A stretch of 17,939 bases of DNA, taken from positions 1-17,939 of the forward strand of contig JAHFSN010000008.1 in the NCBI GenBank assembly GCA_023265735.1, written 5' to 3'. This document shows positions 1 through 8,490 of this stretch, one piece after another. The translations under genes and the position numbers were made by a program. Below the pieces are notes generated by a model, which had not been told where the DNA came from, did not search any database, and worked only from the letters and a program-made list of their open reading frames with translations. How positions within the stretch are numbered: the first letter of the stretch is position 1; each line of letters starts with the position of its first letter. This stretch comes from Spirochaetaceae bacterium (GTDB lineage: Bacteria; Spirochaetota; Spirochaetia; JABEVK01).

Positions 1-1
1 C

Positions 2-445
2 GGGTACCATCGGGTGACCACGGCCGATATCTCCCGGGAGGCGGGCATCTCCCAGCCCTACATCTACAGGTTCTACACCAGCAAGGAAGAACTGTTTCTG
101 GCCGCGGTCGACCGGGTGTACGGGCGCGTCGGGGATGTCTTCCGGTCCGTCGCCGACGGTGAGGATTTCGAACTTCGGCTCGGTCGGAAGTACGAGGAGC
201 TTATGGTGAACTTTCCACGGGAGGTGATCCTCCAGGTGCAGACCTGGGGAATCCGCGAAGACGCGTTCAGGGCCAAGATCGCCGCGCTGGCCGTGGGCCT
301 CATCGACTTTGTCGAGGTTGCCTTCGAACGCCATGGTATTGCCGACGCCCGGACCAAGGCCGAGGACTTCCTGGCCCGGGGCCTGCTCTGCAATCTGTCC
401 TTTGTCCTCGACGCCCCCCAGCTGTTCCGGTCCCGGCTAGGCTAG
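2..445 (+). CDS. TetR/AcrR-family transcriptional repressor, 5' end outside the window
   Basis: The frame is open from the first bases of the window and ends at TAG 443-445, leaving 147 codons. The first visible residues (GYHRVTTADISREAGIS, then QPYIYRFYTSKEELF) are the second half of a TetR-type helix-turn-helix, including the recognition helix and the conserved Tyr-x-x-Phe-x-x-Lys-Glu-x-Leu segment. The GTG at 14 lies inside this DNA-binding domain, so it is not a plausible start; roughly 20-40 N-terminal residues are missing. The rest is a helical ligand-binding domain with no ligand evident. The next gene starts 55 bp downstream on the same strand, and an inverted repeat lies just before it. 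TetR proteins usually repress adjacent genes and release DNA on binding a small molecule, so this one probably controls the epimerase-like gene at 501. The family is clear; the target is inferred. Confidence 0.9.
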   Translation, partial: GYHRVTTADISREAGISQPYIYRFYTSKEELFLAAVDRVYGRVGDVFRSVADGEDFELRLGRKYEELMVNFPREVILQVQTWGIREDAFRAKIAALAVGLIDFVEVAFERHGIADARTKAEDFLARGLLCNLSFVLDAPQLFRSRLG

Positions 446-474
446 GGCACGGGTTTTTTTTGAATCATTTATAT

Positions 475-490
475 TATTGATCAATCAATA
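475..490. promoter_or_regulatory. Candidate TetR-type operator ahead of the epimerase-like gene
   Basis: TATTGA (475-480) and TCAATA (485-490) are perfect inverted 6-bp arms around TCAA. A nested 10-bp palindrome, ATTGATCAAT, lies at 476-485. The site overlaps the AT-rich TATATT at 470-475, which could be a -10 element, and ends at the ribosome binding site GGAGG (491-495). Size, symmetry and position suit binding by the regulator encoded just upstream, but no binding evidence exists. Confidence 0.45.
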
Positions 491-500
491 GGAGGTTGAA

Positions 501-1457
501 ATGCGTGTTTTAATTTTGGGAGGAACGGGGGGAAGCGGCCAAGCTTGCGCCCTGGAGTTCCTCCGGCAAGGCCACCAAGTCGTTCTGCTGGGCCGGGACC
601 AGGCGAAACTCGACGCCGTCGTCGACCAGGCGGGCTTTCCCGAGGGAATCACCACGGTGGTGGGCGACGCTTCCAGGGTGGAATCCTTGGTCCCCGCTTT
701 TGAAGCGGCGGAGGTGGTGATCCAGGCGGCCAATCCCGGCTACCTGGGCATCGTCGAAAAGCTGCCGCCCCTGATCGACGCGGTCTTGGAGGCCGCGGAG
801 CGCACGTCGAAGCCTGTCGTCTTCATCGAGGGAACCTACACCTACGGGAAAAACCCCGGCAGGCCCGTCCGGGAGGACGACGAGCCACGTCCCGTGTCCC
901 GGAAGGGATCCGTCAAACAGGCCTGCGCCGAAAAGATCTTCGACCCGCGGTGGAAGCGTCTCAAGGCCATGGTCGTCCGGCTGCCTGACTACTACGGTCC
1001 CACCAGCCAGCTGGCCTACCTCGACACCACCCTAGAGGCCCTGGCCAACCGGAAGTTTGGGGTCTTCATCGGAGACACCCGTCCCCAGCGGGAGTACATC
1101 TATTTGCCCGACGCGGCCGAGCGCATCGTCAAGCTCGCCACCGACCCCCAGGCCTTTGGCCAAACCTGGAACCTCTCGGGCGTCACTCTTTCGGGAAAAA
1201 CGATCATCGAACTTTGCCAACAACATCTGGGTTATCGCACCTGGGTCTGGTCCCTGGGTCCGTGGAGCATCCACGCCATCGGATGGTTTGATCCGTTCTT
1301 CCGAGAACTTTCGGAAATGACCTACCTGCTCAGCGACCCCTTGGTCCTCGACGGCGGCAAGTACAGCCACCGGTACGGCGAGCCAAAAATTGCCGACCCT
1401 GCCATCGGCTTGGCCCGAACCTTGGATGCCATCAGCTCGAGACGCAGAAGCGGTTAA
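501..1457 (+). CDS. NAD(P)-dependent epimerase/dehydratase-like protein (extended SDR or atypical SDR)
   Basis: This 318-residue protein begins with a Rossmann motif, GGTGGSG at residues 7-13. Arg32 directly after the second strand favours NADP(H) over NAD(H). Other family marks are VVGDAS near 53-58, AANPGY near 76-81, FIEGTYTYG near 108-116 and RLPDYYGP near 160-167. No standard Tyr-x-x-x-Lys catalytic pair is obvious; Lys138 and Lys144 lie in that area without a matching Tyr four residues earlier. It may therefore be an atypical SDR that binds or reduces a substrate differently. The ATG at 501 has a strong GGAGG at 491-495 with a 5-nt spacer. The preceding TetR-type gene and operator suggest induction by a small molecule. 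Its last 26 bp overlap the convergent kinase gene. The fold is confident; the substrate is unknown. Confidence 0.85.
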   Translation: MRVLILGGTGGSGQACALEFLRQGHQVVLLGRDQAKLDAVVDQAGFPEGITTVVGDASRVESLVPAFEAAEVVIQAANPGYLGIVEKLPPLIDAVLEAAERTSKPVVFIEGTYTYGKNPGRPVREDDEPRPVSRKGSVKQACAEKIFDPRWKRLKAMVVRLPDYYGPTSQLAYLDTTLEALANRKFGVFIGDTRPQREYIYLPDAAERIVKLATDPQAFGQTWNLSGVTLSGKTIIELCQQHLGYRTWVWSLGPWSIHAIGWFDPFFRELSEMTYLLSDPLVLDGGKYSHRYGEPKIADPAIGLARTLDAISSRRRSG

Positions 1458-3549
1458 GCAGTCGGATCAGGTCTTCAGTGCGGTAGGGCTTCCGGATGCT
1501 CGACGTGAAGCCGTAACGCGTGGGTTCGGCCATGACGGGATCGTCGGAGAACCCGCTCGAGGCGAAGATGGGGAGGTTGTCGTGGTCGGCACGGATGGCG
1601 GCGATGACTTCTCTTCCGCCCAAGCCGCCGGGAATCGTCAGGTCCATGAAGGCGGCCTTCAGGGGCCCCTTCGCCAGGGCCTGGGGGAGAGCCTCGTCGA
1701 TCAGAGCCTGGCCGTTGGCGGCCCCCACCACCTCGTAGCCGAGGGACTTCAGTTCCTCCGACAGAATTTCCAGGAGGAAAGCCTCGTCGTCCATGATCAG
1801 AATGACACCCGAACCCCGGTGGCGGAGGGGGACAGAGGCTTTAGCCGCGAACGAGGTCCCCTCCAAAGCGGGGAGGACGATCCGAAAGGTCGTTCCCCTT
1901 CCGAGGGTGGACTGGAAGTCGAGAATTCCCCCGTGCTTGTGGACGATGGAGTTGCAGGTGGCGAGACCCAGGCCGTGGCCCGCGGCCTTGGTGGTGAAGA
2001 ACGGATCGAAGACCTTAGGCTGCTGTTCCAGGGAAATTCCCACGCCCTCGTCCGTCAAAGTGATACAGACCAGACGTCCGCCCAGAGATATCCCGTGGGA
2101 CGGGTCCGGCCCTTGCAGGTTGCGTGCGGCCACCTGCAGCCTTCCTCCGTGGGGCATGGCCTGCCGGGCGTTGATGATGAGGTTGTCGAACACCTGCCCC
2201 ATCTGGTTTTCGTCGACGTCGCACATGGACAGGTCGGGGGGCAGGTCCAACTCAAGCCTCACGTTGGAACCGGCGCCAGCGAAGGCGGCGGAGGCCCGGA
2301 TCAGGGGAATGAGGTCGGTGGGCTTCTTCGTCGGCGCCCCTCCCTTGGAGAACGTGAGGAGCTGGTGGGAAAGGCTCTTGGCCCGGGCGAACACCGATTG
2401 CGCCTTGTCGAGGTATTGACTGGCCTTGGGGCCTACGTCGGACTTGCGGGCCAGTTCGATGAATCCAAAGATTCCGGCCAGTAGGTTGTTGAAATCGTGG
2501 GCGATTCCCCCGGCCAAGACCCCCAGGGCGTCGAGCTTGTCTGTCCGTTGAATGGTTTCCAGCATCTGCTCCCGCTCGGTCACATCCCGAAAGGTCCGGA
2601 CCGTCCCCAAGACCTGTCCCCCGGCAGCCAAAATGGGGGCCTGGGACTCGGCAATGGTGTGGCGAGACCCGTTCCGGGAGACGAGAAACACGTGGGACGT
2701 GTCGACAGAGGTCTCGACCGCACCCTCCCGGCCCTCCACGACAAAGACCTCGCTAACGGGTCGGCCGGCGGCCTCGGACTGACCCCAGCCGCACAGCCTC
2801 TCGGCCACCGGGTTCATCAGCTGAACCTTTTCTTCCACATCGGAGGTGATGACGCCGTCGGCGATGCTCGCCAGGGTCACCGCCAGGCGTTCCTTCTCTT
2901 CGAGGAGGCTGTGAGTTTGCCGCTTGACCACACGGTTTAAGGAGAGGTTCCAGGCCACGAGCAGGAGTCCGAAGAAAATGAGGGCCCCGAGACTCCCCCA
3001 AATCCACAGGGGAAGCACGTTCGGGTCGGGGGGCTGGGTCCATTTCTTGTACGCTAGGCTGTACGCGGACGTCGGATCGGTCCTCATCGTCCCCATTTCC
3101 CGGTTGATGACGGCCAGCAGGTCCTGGCCCTGCCCCTTCGGAGTCGCGAAGACGAGGGCGATGGGCGAAAAGCTGATGGGTGTGAGGACCACGGGATAGG
3201 ACCGGGATAGGTAGGTGCCCAGGGAGTAAATGCAGACTCCGGCGTCGACCTGACCGGATACAATCGCCGCCATGACGGCCTGATTGTCGGCCTTGAGGAC
3301 GATTTCGCACTGGATTCCAAAGGTCGTCAGATTCGACCGGAAGGCCTCGGTGAAGACGCTCTTGTCCAGCGCCGCGACCTTCTTGCCCTTGAGGTCAAAC
3401 ACCGTGTGGACGATGGCCCGGGAGTTGGTGAACAGCACACCGCTGTCGATGAAGACGGGGTCCCGGCTGAAGTCGTAGACAGACTCCCTTTCCTTGGTGA
3501 ACCCAATGGAGGGAAGGAGATCAATCGTCCCCCGTTGCAAGGCCTTCAA
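1432..3549 (-). CDS. Hybrid sensor histidine kinase (SBP_bac_3 sensor, TM, PAS, HisKA, HATPase, receiver); main part of a gene split by an amber codon
   Basis: From a TTG at 3549 this part reads 705 residues. In order it has most of a periplasmic amino-acid-binding-like domain (1-175), one membrane segment (about 179-202), a PAS domain (220-325), a HisKA domain with phospho-acceptor His351 in GGIAHDFNN, an ATPase domain with N-box DNLIINARQAM (455-465), DEGVGIS (500-506) and GLGLA (526-530), and a C-terminal receiver domain with acidic Asp587/Asp588, phospho-acceptor Asp636 and Lys687. The His-Asp-Phe-Asn-Asn form of the H-box is common in kinases with PAS and receiver domains. All catalytic residues are present. 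The missing N-terminus, including the signal peptide, lies in the same frame upstream of a TAG at 3586-3588. The TTG at 3549 has no good ribosome binding site and would give a protein that cannot be exported normally. The 3' end overlaps the convergent gene by 26 bp. Confidence 0.85.
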   Translation of the reverse strand: MKALQRGTIDLLPSIGFTKERESVYDFSRDPVFIDSGVLFTNSRAIVHTVFDLKGKKVAALDKSVFTEAFRSNLTTFGIQCEIVLKADNQAVMAAIVSGQVDAGVCIYSLGTYLSRSYPVVLTPISFSPIALVFATPKGQGQDLLAVINREMGTMRTDPTSAYSLAYKKWTQPPDPNVLPLWIWGSLGALIFFGLLLVAWNLSLNRVVKRQTHSLLEEKERLAVTLASIADGVITSDVEEKVQLMNPVAERLCGWGQSEAAGRPVSEVFVVEGREGAVETSVDTSHVFLVSRNGSRHTIAESQAPILAAGGQVLGTVRTFRDVTEREQMLETIQRTDKLDALGVLAGGIAHDFNNLLAGIFGFIELARKSDVGPKASQYLDKAQSVFARAKSLSHQLLTFSKGGAPTKKPTDLIPLIRASAAFAGAGSNVRLELDLPPDLSMCDVDENQMGQVFDNLIINARQAMPHGGRLQVAARNLQGPDPSHGISLGGRLVCITLTDEGVGISLEQQPKVFDPFFTTKAAGHGLGLATCNSIVHKHGGILDFQSTLGRGTTFRIVLPALEGTSFAAKASVPLRHRGSGVILIMDDEAFLLEILSEELKSLGYEVVGAANGQALIDEALPQALAKGPLKAAFMDLTIPGGLGGREVIAAIRADHDNLPIFASSGFSDDPVMAEPTRYGFTSSIRKPYRTEDLIRLLNRFCVSS

Positions 3550-3585
3550 TTGGTCCGCCCAGCCCCCCTCGACGTACTGGACCTT

Positions 3586-3774
3586 CTAGCCCCCCGCCCT
3601 GGCAAACTCCTCGACCAGGTCGACAAAGAGTCCCTGGGGCTGGCCGTGGTCGATCAGAACCAAGGGAGGGGCCGAAAAGACTCCCACTCTCACAATCCTT
3701 TCGGCGAAAACCGGTCCCTGGGTCCAGCCAACGAGAAGGAGGAGAAGGAACCGTGCCGGCCATCGACGGGTCAT
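3586..3774 (-). pseudogene. N-terminal fragment of the hybrid histidine kinase, ended by in-frame TAG
   Basis: The fragment has 62 codons: a Sec signal peptide (residues 1-24, Arg-rich start, LLLLLV core, cleavage after VFA) and the first strands of an SBP_bac_3 domain (RIVRVGVFSAPPLVLID, then GLFVDLVEEFARAGG). Codon 63 is TAG (3588-3586). Reading continues in frame as KVQYVEGGWADQLKALQRG, which is the normal continuation of this domain. SBP_bac_3 proteins usually carry Trp at this point, so a single TGG to TAG change explains the interruption. The whole gene, 1432-3774, would be 780 codons. Options are a recent nonsense mutation, a sequencing error, or amber read-through, for example by a suppressor tRNA. 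No other damage is seen across the remaining 717 codons, which favours a recent change or an error. There is no strong ribosome binding site before the ATG at 3774. Confidence 0.8.
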
Positions 3775-4165
3775 AAGGAAAGCTTAGATGAGGGACGTTT
3801 GAGAATACAAGGGCGATTGCAAACGGTCGGGAGTGGCCCCCGCAGAAACCTCAGGAGGGACGTTTTCCGCCCATTGACGAGTTCATTCGCATTAGAGGAG
3901 ACTGAACTGACATTCCAGTAGACAAACTTGTTTGGAATACGGTAATTTTGAGCTATTTAGAAAAGGATGGTGGAGTTGTGGTTACCCCGTTACCGTTCTT
4001 GGAAACGTTGCTGTTCACTTCCTACCCTTCCCTCAGAAAACTCGGACAGAAGTACCCCCTTGCCACCGGATCTCATCCCCTCGTTTGCCATCCTTCTGCC
4101 GGGTCCCCCCGCCCCCGTCCGATCCCTCGGTCCAAGGTTCTCATCGGACCTAAAAGGAGATTCTC
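3775..4165. other. Divergent intergenic control region with an AT-rich island
   Basis: This 391-bp stretch separates the divergently transcribed kinase and NHL-repeat genes, and no coding frame in it looks real. Positions 3901-3960 are about 35% GC by count, well below the surrounding genes. ATTCCA (3912-3917) and TGGAAT (3933-3938) form an inverted repeat enclosing a second one, CAAAC-TT-GTTTG (3923-3934). A weak promoter-like pair toward the NHL gene is TTGGAA (3932-3937), 16 bp, TATTTA (3954-3959). The ribosome binding site AAGGAGA (4154-4160) serves the NHL gene. Confidence 0.5.
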
Positions 4166-7100
4166 ATGCCTCTGATCCTCCGATCTAGCCTGTTCCTTCT
4201 CCTGCTTCTGGCGGGGGGAAGTTTCCTGGGTGCGCAGAATCTTCCCGCCCAGGCTTTTTCGTTCCGTTGGAAGGCAGTGGACGGTGCGGGCGGCTATTTG
4301 GCCGAGGTGAAAGGTCCCTCGGGCTCCCTCGTGGAGTCCCAGCAGGTGGGACCCGATGAGAACTCCATGACGCTGAAACTGATCCCTGGCCCGTACAGCT
4401 TGCGGCTCACGACTCTCAACCGGTTCCTGACGGCCGAGTCGTCCACGGATTGGGTCCCCATCCACGTTGCGGCGCCGTCGGCGCCCGAGGTCGGTGATTT
4501 CGCCGCCCAGACTCTCCGTCCCGGACAACCCGGCACGGTGAAGGTCCCGGCCAAGGGTCTGGCCGTGGATGCCACGGCGGCGCTCCAGTCGCCGACGGGG
4601 ACGGTCATCCCCCTCGCCGCCGCGGACCCGTCGGACGGCATCCTCACCCTGACCCTTCCCCCCCTGACCGCCCGAGGCAACTACACCCTGATCCTGACCA
4701 ACCCGCCGAAACTGACCACCACGGTCACCGGCAAGCTTTCTGTTCACTACGCGGCGCCCGTGATCTCCGAGTTGACTCCTACCGGGCTGGAGACCAAGGA
4801 CGCAGGGCAACAGGTCGACATCAAGGGCAGTGGGTTCTCCCCGGAAACGGTGGTAACCCTGAAGGCGGGACCCACAGGGTCGGCACTTTCGCTCCTCGTG
4901 GCCAACGCGAATTCGTCGGTTCTGACGGCTGTGATTCCCCCCGGGCTTCCTCCCGGGGACTACCTCCTCTCGGTGGCCAATGCCCGGGACGAAGAAGCGG
5001 TACCCGCCGGGACTCTCACCCTGAAGGCACCGCCTCCGCCGCCCGTGGTCGAAGTCCTCCCTCCGCCGGAGCCGGAACCTAAGGGCCCTCCGGGGGACCC
5101 CAAGGTGGCGGTCTCGACCTTCGCCGTTTCGGATAGGGGCGAGTTCTCGGGTCCCCTGGGAATTGCCCACAAGAACTCGGGCTCGATCTTCGTCTCCGAC
5201 ACCAACGGGAACATCATCCGAGCCGTTTATCCCAACGGCGAGATCACGAAGGTCGCCGGTTCGGGGCAACCCGGTGCGTCCAACGGCAAGGGGGGAGACA
5301 GCGCGCAGTTCAAGCGGCCCACCGGTCTGGCGGTCGATTCCCATGACAACGTCTTGGTGGCCGACAGCGGAAATGGCCTGCTCCGCAAGATCACCCCCGA
5401 GGGCGAGGTCTCGAACGTCGTCGAAATTCCCAATCCGTCGCGAACCTTTGGTCCCCAAGGCCTGGCCATCGACGCGGTCGACAACCTCTACATCGCCGAC
5501 TCGGCGAACAATGTGATCCTCACCGTGACCGCCGCTGGCAAGATCTCGGTCCTGGCGGGTACGGGCAAACTGGGGGCCCAGAACGGGCCTCTGAACAAGG
5601 CTTCGTTCTCCGGTCCCCAGGGCATCGCCGTCAATGCATCGGGCATTATTTTCGTGGCGGATACGGGCAACAACCTGATCCGCCGGATTACGCCCGACGG
5701 CTTGGTTTCCACCCTGGCAGGGTCGGGAGACGAGGGGACGAACGACGGCAAGGGCGAAGCCGCGCAGTTCAATCAGCCCACGGGCATCGTGGTGGCGCCG
5801 GGCAATGTCCTGTACGTGTCCGAGGGCTTCGGACAGCGAGTTCGGAGAGTCGCCTCCGACGGAACCGTGACCACCGTCGCGGGTTCGGGGCGGTCTGGCT
5901 CGGCCGACGGCCCCGGCGACAAGGCTTCGTTCCGATTCCCCGGCGCCCTGACCCTGGCCGACGACGGCGCCCTGCTGCTGGTCGACTCCAGGAACAACAG
6001 CGTTCGCAAGGTCGTCCTGCCCACCGAAACCGCGGCCGAATCTCAGTTCGCCGTTTCCACCTGGGCCGGAAACGGAGTGGCCACCTTTAAAAACTCCTAC
6101 GGCCCCCTGGCGGGCTTCAACGGGCCGAATGGTTTGGCCCTCGATGAGGCGGGCACCCTCTACGTCGCTGACACCGGTAACCACAGCATCCGGAAGGTAA
6201 CCGCCGACGGAACGGTGACCACCCTCTCGGGTACCGGAAAGCCCGGGTCGTCCAATGGCAGCATCTTCTTCTGGGACCAGCCCAGCTACAACCGGCCGAC
6301 GGGACTCGCGGTGGGGCCCGATGGAAGCGTCTACGTGGCCGACGCGGGGAACAACCTCATCCGCAAGATCACACCCAAGGGAGAAGCGAGCACCTTCGCC
6401 GGTAACGGAAAGTACTGGTACGCGAACGGCCAAGGCGACAAGGCCTCATTTGCCGGGCCGTCCGCCATGACCGTCGATCCTTACGGAAGCGTATACGTCG
6501 TGGAAGATGGCGGCTCCGGCCGCATTCGAAAAATCACCCCCGAGGGTGTCGTCACTTCCGTGGTCGCCACGTGGGCCCCGGAGACGATCAAACTGGTGAA
6601 CCCGAAGACCGACTTCTCACCGGGCGGCCTTGTGGCCGACGGCGCGGGAAACCTGTACGTATCGACGAAAGTCTCGCCCCGCCTTCTGAAGATCACCCCC
6701 GACGGACAAATCCACATCCTGGCGGGCTCAGGAACGCCGGGCGGCCAGGACGGTAAGGGAACCCAGGCGTCCTTCCAGGCGTCAGGGGCCCTAGCCCTGG
6801 ATCATTTTGGGAACGTCTACGTCGCCGACACCTTGAACCACGCGGTTCGAAGGGTCACCCTCGGCGGTACGGTGACCACCATCTTGCCCCCCCGGGACGA
6901 CCCTTGGCGCTACCCGAACGGCATAGCGGTGGCGGCCGATGGCTCGCTCCTGGTGGCCGACACCGGCAATCATCGCATCAGCAAGGTCGACCTCGTGGCC
7001 CAGGCCCCCGACTTGGGCCTGACCCTGTCCAACGTGGCCAACCAGGGCAATCTGACTTTCCCGGGCGCCGTTACGTCCGACCCCGCCGGGAATCTCTACC

Positions 7101-8425
7101 TCATCGACGGCAACAGCATCGTGAAAATGACGCCCAGCGGCGCGGTGACGCTGGTGGCCGGCTCGGGCCGGGAAGGCAACTCCGACGGCCAGGGAGCCGC
7201 CGCCTCGTTCCGACGGCCCCAGGCCTTGGCTCTCGACGACGCCGGGAACCTCTACGTGGCCGATACTGGAAACAACGCTCTTCGATTTGTCTCCAAGGAT
7301 GGGACGGTGACCACCCTCAGCAAGGCGCTGCATCGGCCCCAGGGGCTCACCATCAATAAGCGCGGCAGGGTCTTTGTGGCCGACACGGATGCCCAGACCA
7401 TCCTTGAATTCACGGGGAACGACGTCATTCGGGGAATCAAGACCAAGAAAGCCTTTGTCCCGGTGGCCTCGGCTCTGGTGAGTCCTCGGGCCCTGGTGGC
7501 CGATATCTGGGGGAACCTGCTCGTCATCGACGGCAATCGTCTCAAGCGCATCGACACCCAGGGCAAGATTCTGTCCCTGGCGGGGTCGGGGAGCACGGGT
7601 ACCCTCGACGGCTGGGGAAAGAATGCTTCGTTCTCCACGCCCACGGCCCTCACCGTCGACAAGGAAGGCAACGCCTACGTCGTTGATCAAGGCTACGGAC
7701 ACCTGCGACGGGTGAACCCCGCCGGCGTCGTCGACACTATCGACACCATTTTCGACCTTCCAGTGGGCGTCACGGTTGATCCCCAGGGACGAATTTGGGT
7801 CACGGACGGCCTCAGACAGAAGGTTCAAGTCTTGGTCCCCGCGTCGGCGCCTCCCCTGAAGTCGTTGGTGGCGGTCCCCCCGGCCGAGGCCGGCGTCCAG
7901 GCCCCCGCCGGACGGACGATCAACTTCGGTGCGGGTCTTGCGGCCTGGGCCGGGATCAAGCCAGCCCTCCAAATGGCCAGCCCGCTCATCGTCTGGCCCG
8001 CGATCCCGGGGTCGTCGCCCCGGGCCATCTATTTCGCCCACGACGACAAGTACTTCTACTGGCTGATGACCTTGGCCGACGGTCGGCCCCGGGGCAGCAA
8101 CTCGATCAACTACGCCCTGGAGATCTTCCAAAGCCCCGGAGGGAGCCAACTGACGGCCAAGATCGACGGCTGGAGCCATTACATCCAGCCGGCCTTGATC
8201 TTTGGAGCCTCGGGGGGACGCCAGTGGAGAGACGTGTGGCGGGGCGGCGACACCGACCGAACCGTCGGAGAGGGTTACGTGGAAGCCCGGTTCCCCCTCG
8301 AACAGATGAAGAAATACTTCACCTCGGGAGAAGACTACCAGATTCTCGTCCACGTCTACCGGGCCGCCGCCGAGGTTCCCTTTCGGGAGGGGCCAAGGCT
8401 GGGATGGTCTTCGCTGACGTTCTGA
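4166..8425 (+). CDS. Large secreted NHL-repeat protein with FN3/TIG-like domains and a C-terminal carbohydrate-binding-like domain
   Basis: The 1419-residue product starts at ATG 4166, 5 nt after AAGGAGA. Residues 1-23 form a signal peptide with a poly-Leu core. Residues 30-101 look like a fibronectin type III domain, 104-197 like another beta-sandwich, and 198-286 like an IPT/TIG domain (PVISELTPTGLE, then DIKGSGFSPETVV). A Pro-rich linker spans 287-312. From about 329 to 1222 there are 18 NHL repeats of the type P-x-G-(I/L)-A-V-D, then (L/V)-Y-V-A-D-T-G-N, then I-R-K-(I/V)-T-P-D-G. Many end in AGSG-x-x-G-x-x-(D/N)-G and K-A-S-F. Residues 1246-1419 resemble a CBM9/DOMON-like beta-sandwich (INFGAGL, then YFAHDDKYFYWLM). 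NHL propellers generally bind proteins, RNA or polymers, so a cell-surface or secreted binding role is likely. No catalytic site was seen. No operon partner is evident; the next gene starts 62 bp on. Confidence 0.88.
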   Translation: MPLILRSSLFLLLLLAGGSFLGAQNLPAQAFSFRWKAVDGAGGYLAEVKGPSGSLVESQQVGPDENSMTLKLIPGPYSLRLTTLNRFLTAESSTDWVPIHVAAPSAPEVGDFAAQTLRPGQPGTVKVPAKGLAVDATAALQSPTGTVIPLAAADPSDGILTLTLPPLTARGNYTLILTNPPKLTTTVTGKLSVHYAAPVISELTPTGLETKDAGQQVDIKGSGFSPETVVTLKAGPTGSALSLLVANANSSVLTAVIPPGLPPGDYLLSVANARDEEAVPAGTLTLKAPPPPPVVEVLPPPEPEPKGPPGDPKVAVSTFAVSDRGEFSGPLGIAHKNSGSIFVSDTNGNIIRAVYPNGEITKVAGSGQPGASNGKGGDSAQFKRPTGLAVDSHDNVLVADSGNGLLRKITPEGEVSNVVEIPNPSRTFGPQGLAIDAVDNLYIADSANNVILTVTAAGKISVLAGTGKLGAQNGPLNKASFSGPQGIAVNASGIIFVADTGNNLIRRITPDGLVSTLAGSGDEGTNDGKGEAAQFNQPTGIVVAPGNVLYVSEGFGQRVRRVASDGTVTTVAGSGRSGSADGPGDKASFRFPGALTLADDGALLLVDSRNNSVRKVVLPTETAAESQFAVSTWAGNGVATFKNSYGPLAGFNGPNGLALDEAGTLYVADTGNHSIRKVTADGTVTTLSGTGKPGSSNGSIFFWDQPSYNRPTGLAVGPDGSVYVADAGNNLIRKITPKGEASTFAGNGKYWYANGQGDKASFAGPSAMTVDPYGSVYVVEDGGSGRIRKITPEGVVTSVVATWAPETIKLVNPKTDFSPGGLVADGAGNLYVSTKVSPRLLKITPDGQIHILAGSGTPGGQDGKGTQASFQASGALALDHFGNVYVADTLNHAVRRVTLGGTVTTILPPRDDPWRYPNGIAVAADGSLLVADTGNHRISKVDLVAQAPDLGLTLSNVANQGNLTFPGAVTSDPAGNLYLIDGNSIVKMTPSGAVTLVAGSGREGNSDGQGAAASFRRPQALALDDAGNLYVADTGNNALRFVSKDGTVTTLSKALHRPQGLTINKRGRVFVADTDAQTILEFTGNDVIRGIKTKKAFVPVASALVSPRALVADIWGNLLVIDGNRLKRIDTQGKILSLAGSGSTGTLDGWGKNASFSTPTALTVDKEGNAYVVDQGYGHLRRVNPAGVVDTIDTIFDLPVGVTVDPQGRIWVTDGLRQKVQVLVPASAPPLKSLVAVPPAEAGVQAPAGRTINFGAGLAAWAGIKPALQMASPLIVWPAIPGSSPRAIYFAHDDKYFYWLMTLADGRPRGSNSINYALEIFQSPGGSQLTAKIDGWSHYIQPALIFGASGGRQWRDVWRGGDTDRTVGEGYVEARFPLEQMKKYFTSGEDYQILVHVYRAAAEVPFREGPRLGWSSLTF

Positions 8426-8452
8426 CGAACACGGGCCTTAAGAGTTTGTTCC

Positions 8453-8490
8453 TTGATCTTCCCCCCTCCCTCTGAGATAACGGAGGGATG
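8453..8490 (+). promoter_or_regulatory. Possible promoter and ribosome-binding-site hairpin at the ABC ATPase start
   Basis: The only purine-rich ribosome binding site, GGAGGG (8482-8487), touches the ATG at 8488, which is too close for normal use. CCCTCC (8464-8469) is its perfect complement and could pair with it across a 12-nt loop. A promoter-like pair, TTGATC (8453-8458), 17 bp, GATAAC (8476-8481), would place the transcription start near the ATG and give a leaderless message. The two readings compete, and neither is proven. Confidence 0.25.

Noticed and set aside
432..461. T-run (454-461) after CCCG/CGGG as a terminator for the TetR-type gene
   Set aside because: The stem is only 4 bp with a 14-nt loop; the T-run is suggestive but the hairpin is too weak to call.
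1390..2484. 364-codon plus-strand open frame
   Set aside because: Antisense to the receiver and ATPase domains of the histidine kinase.
4073..6433. 786-codon open frame on the minus strand
   Set aside because: It lies opposite the NHL-repeat gene, has a composition rich in Gly, Arg and Val typical of antisense frames in high-GC DNA, and shows no domain. Its length follows from the codon bias of the real gene.
5160..7820. Recurring DNA words in the NHL gene as nucleotide repeats
   Set aside because: They encode the repeated NHL motif and drift at synonymous sites, so this is protein-level repetition rather than a DNA element.
6791..8353. 520-codon minus-strand open frame
   Set aside because: Same case: antisense to the C-terminal half of the NHL-repeat gene, with no ribosome binding site or recognisable motif.
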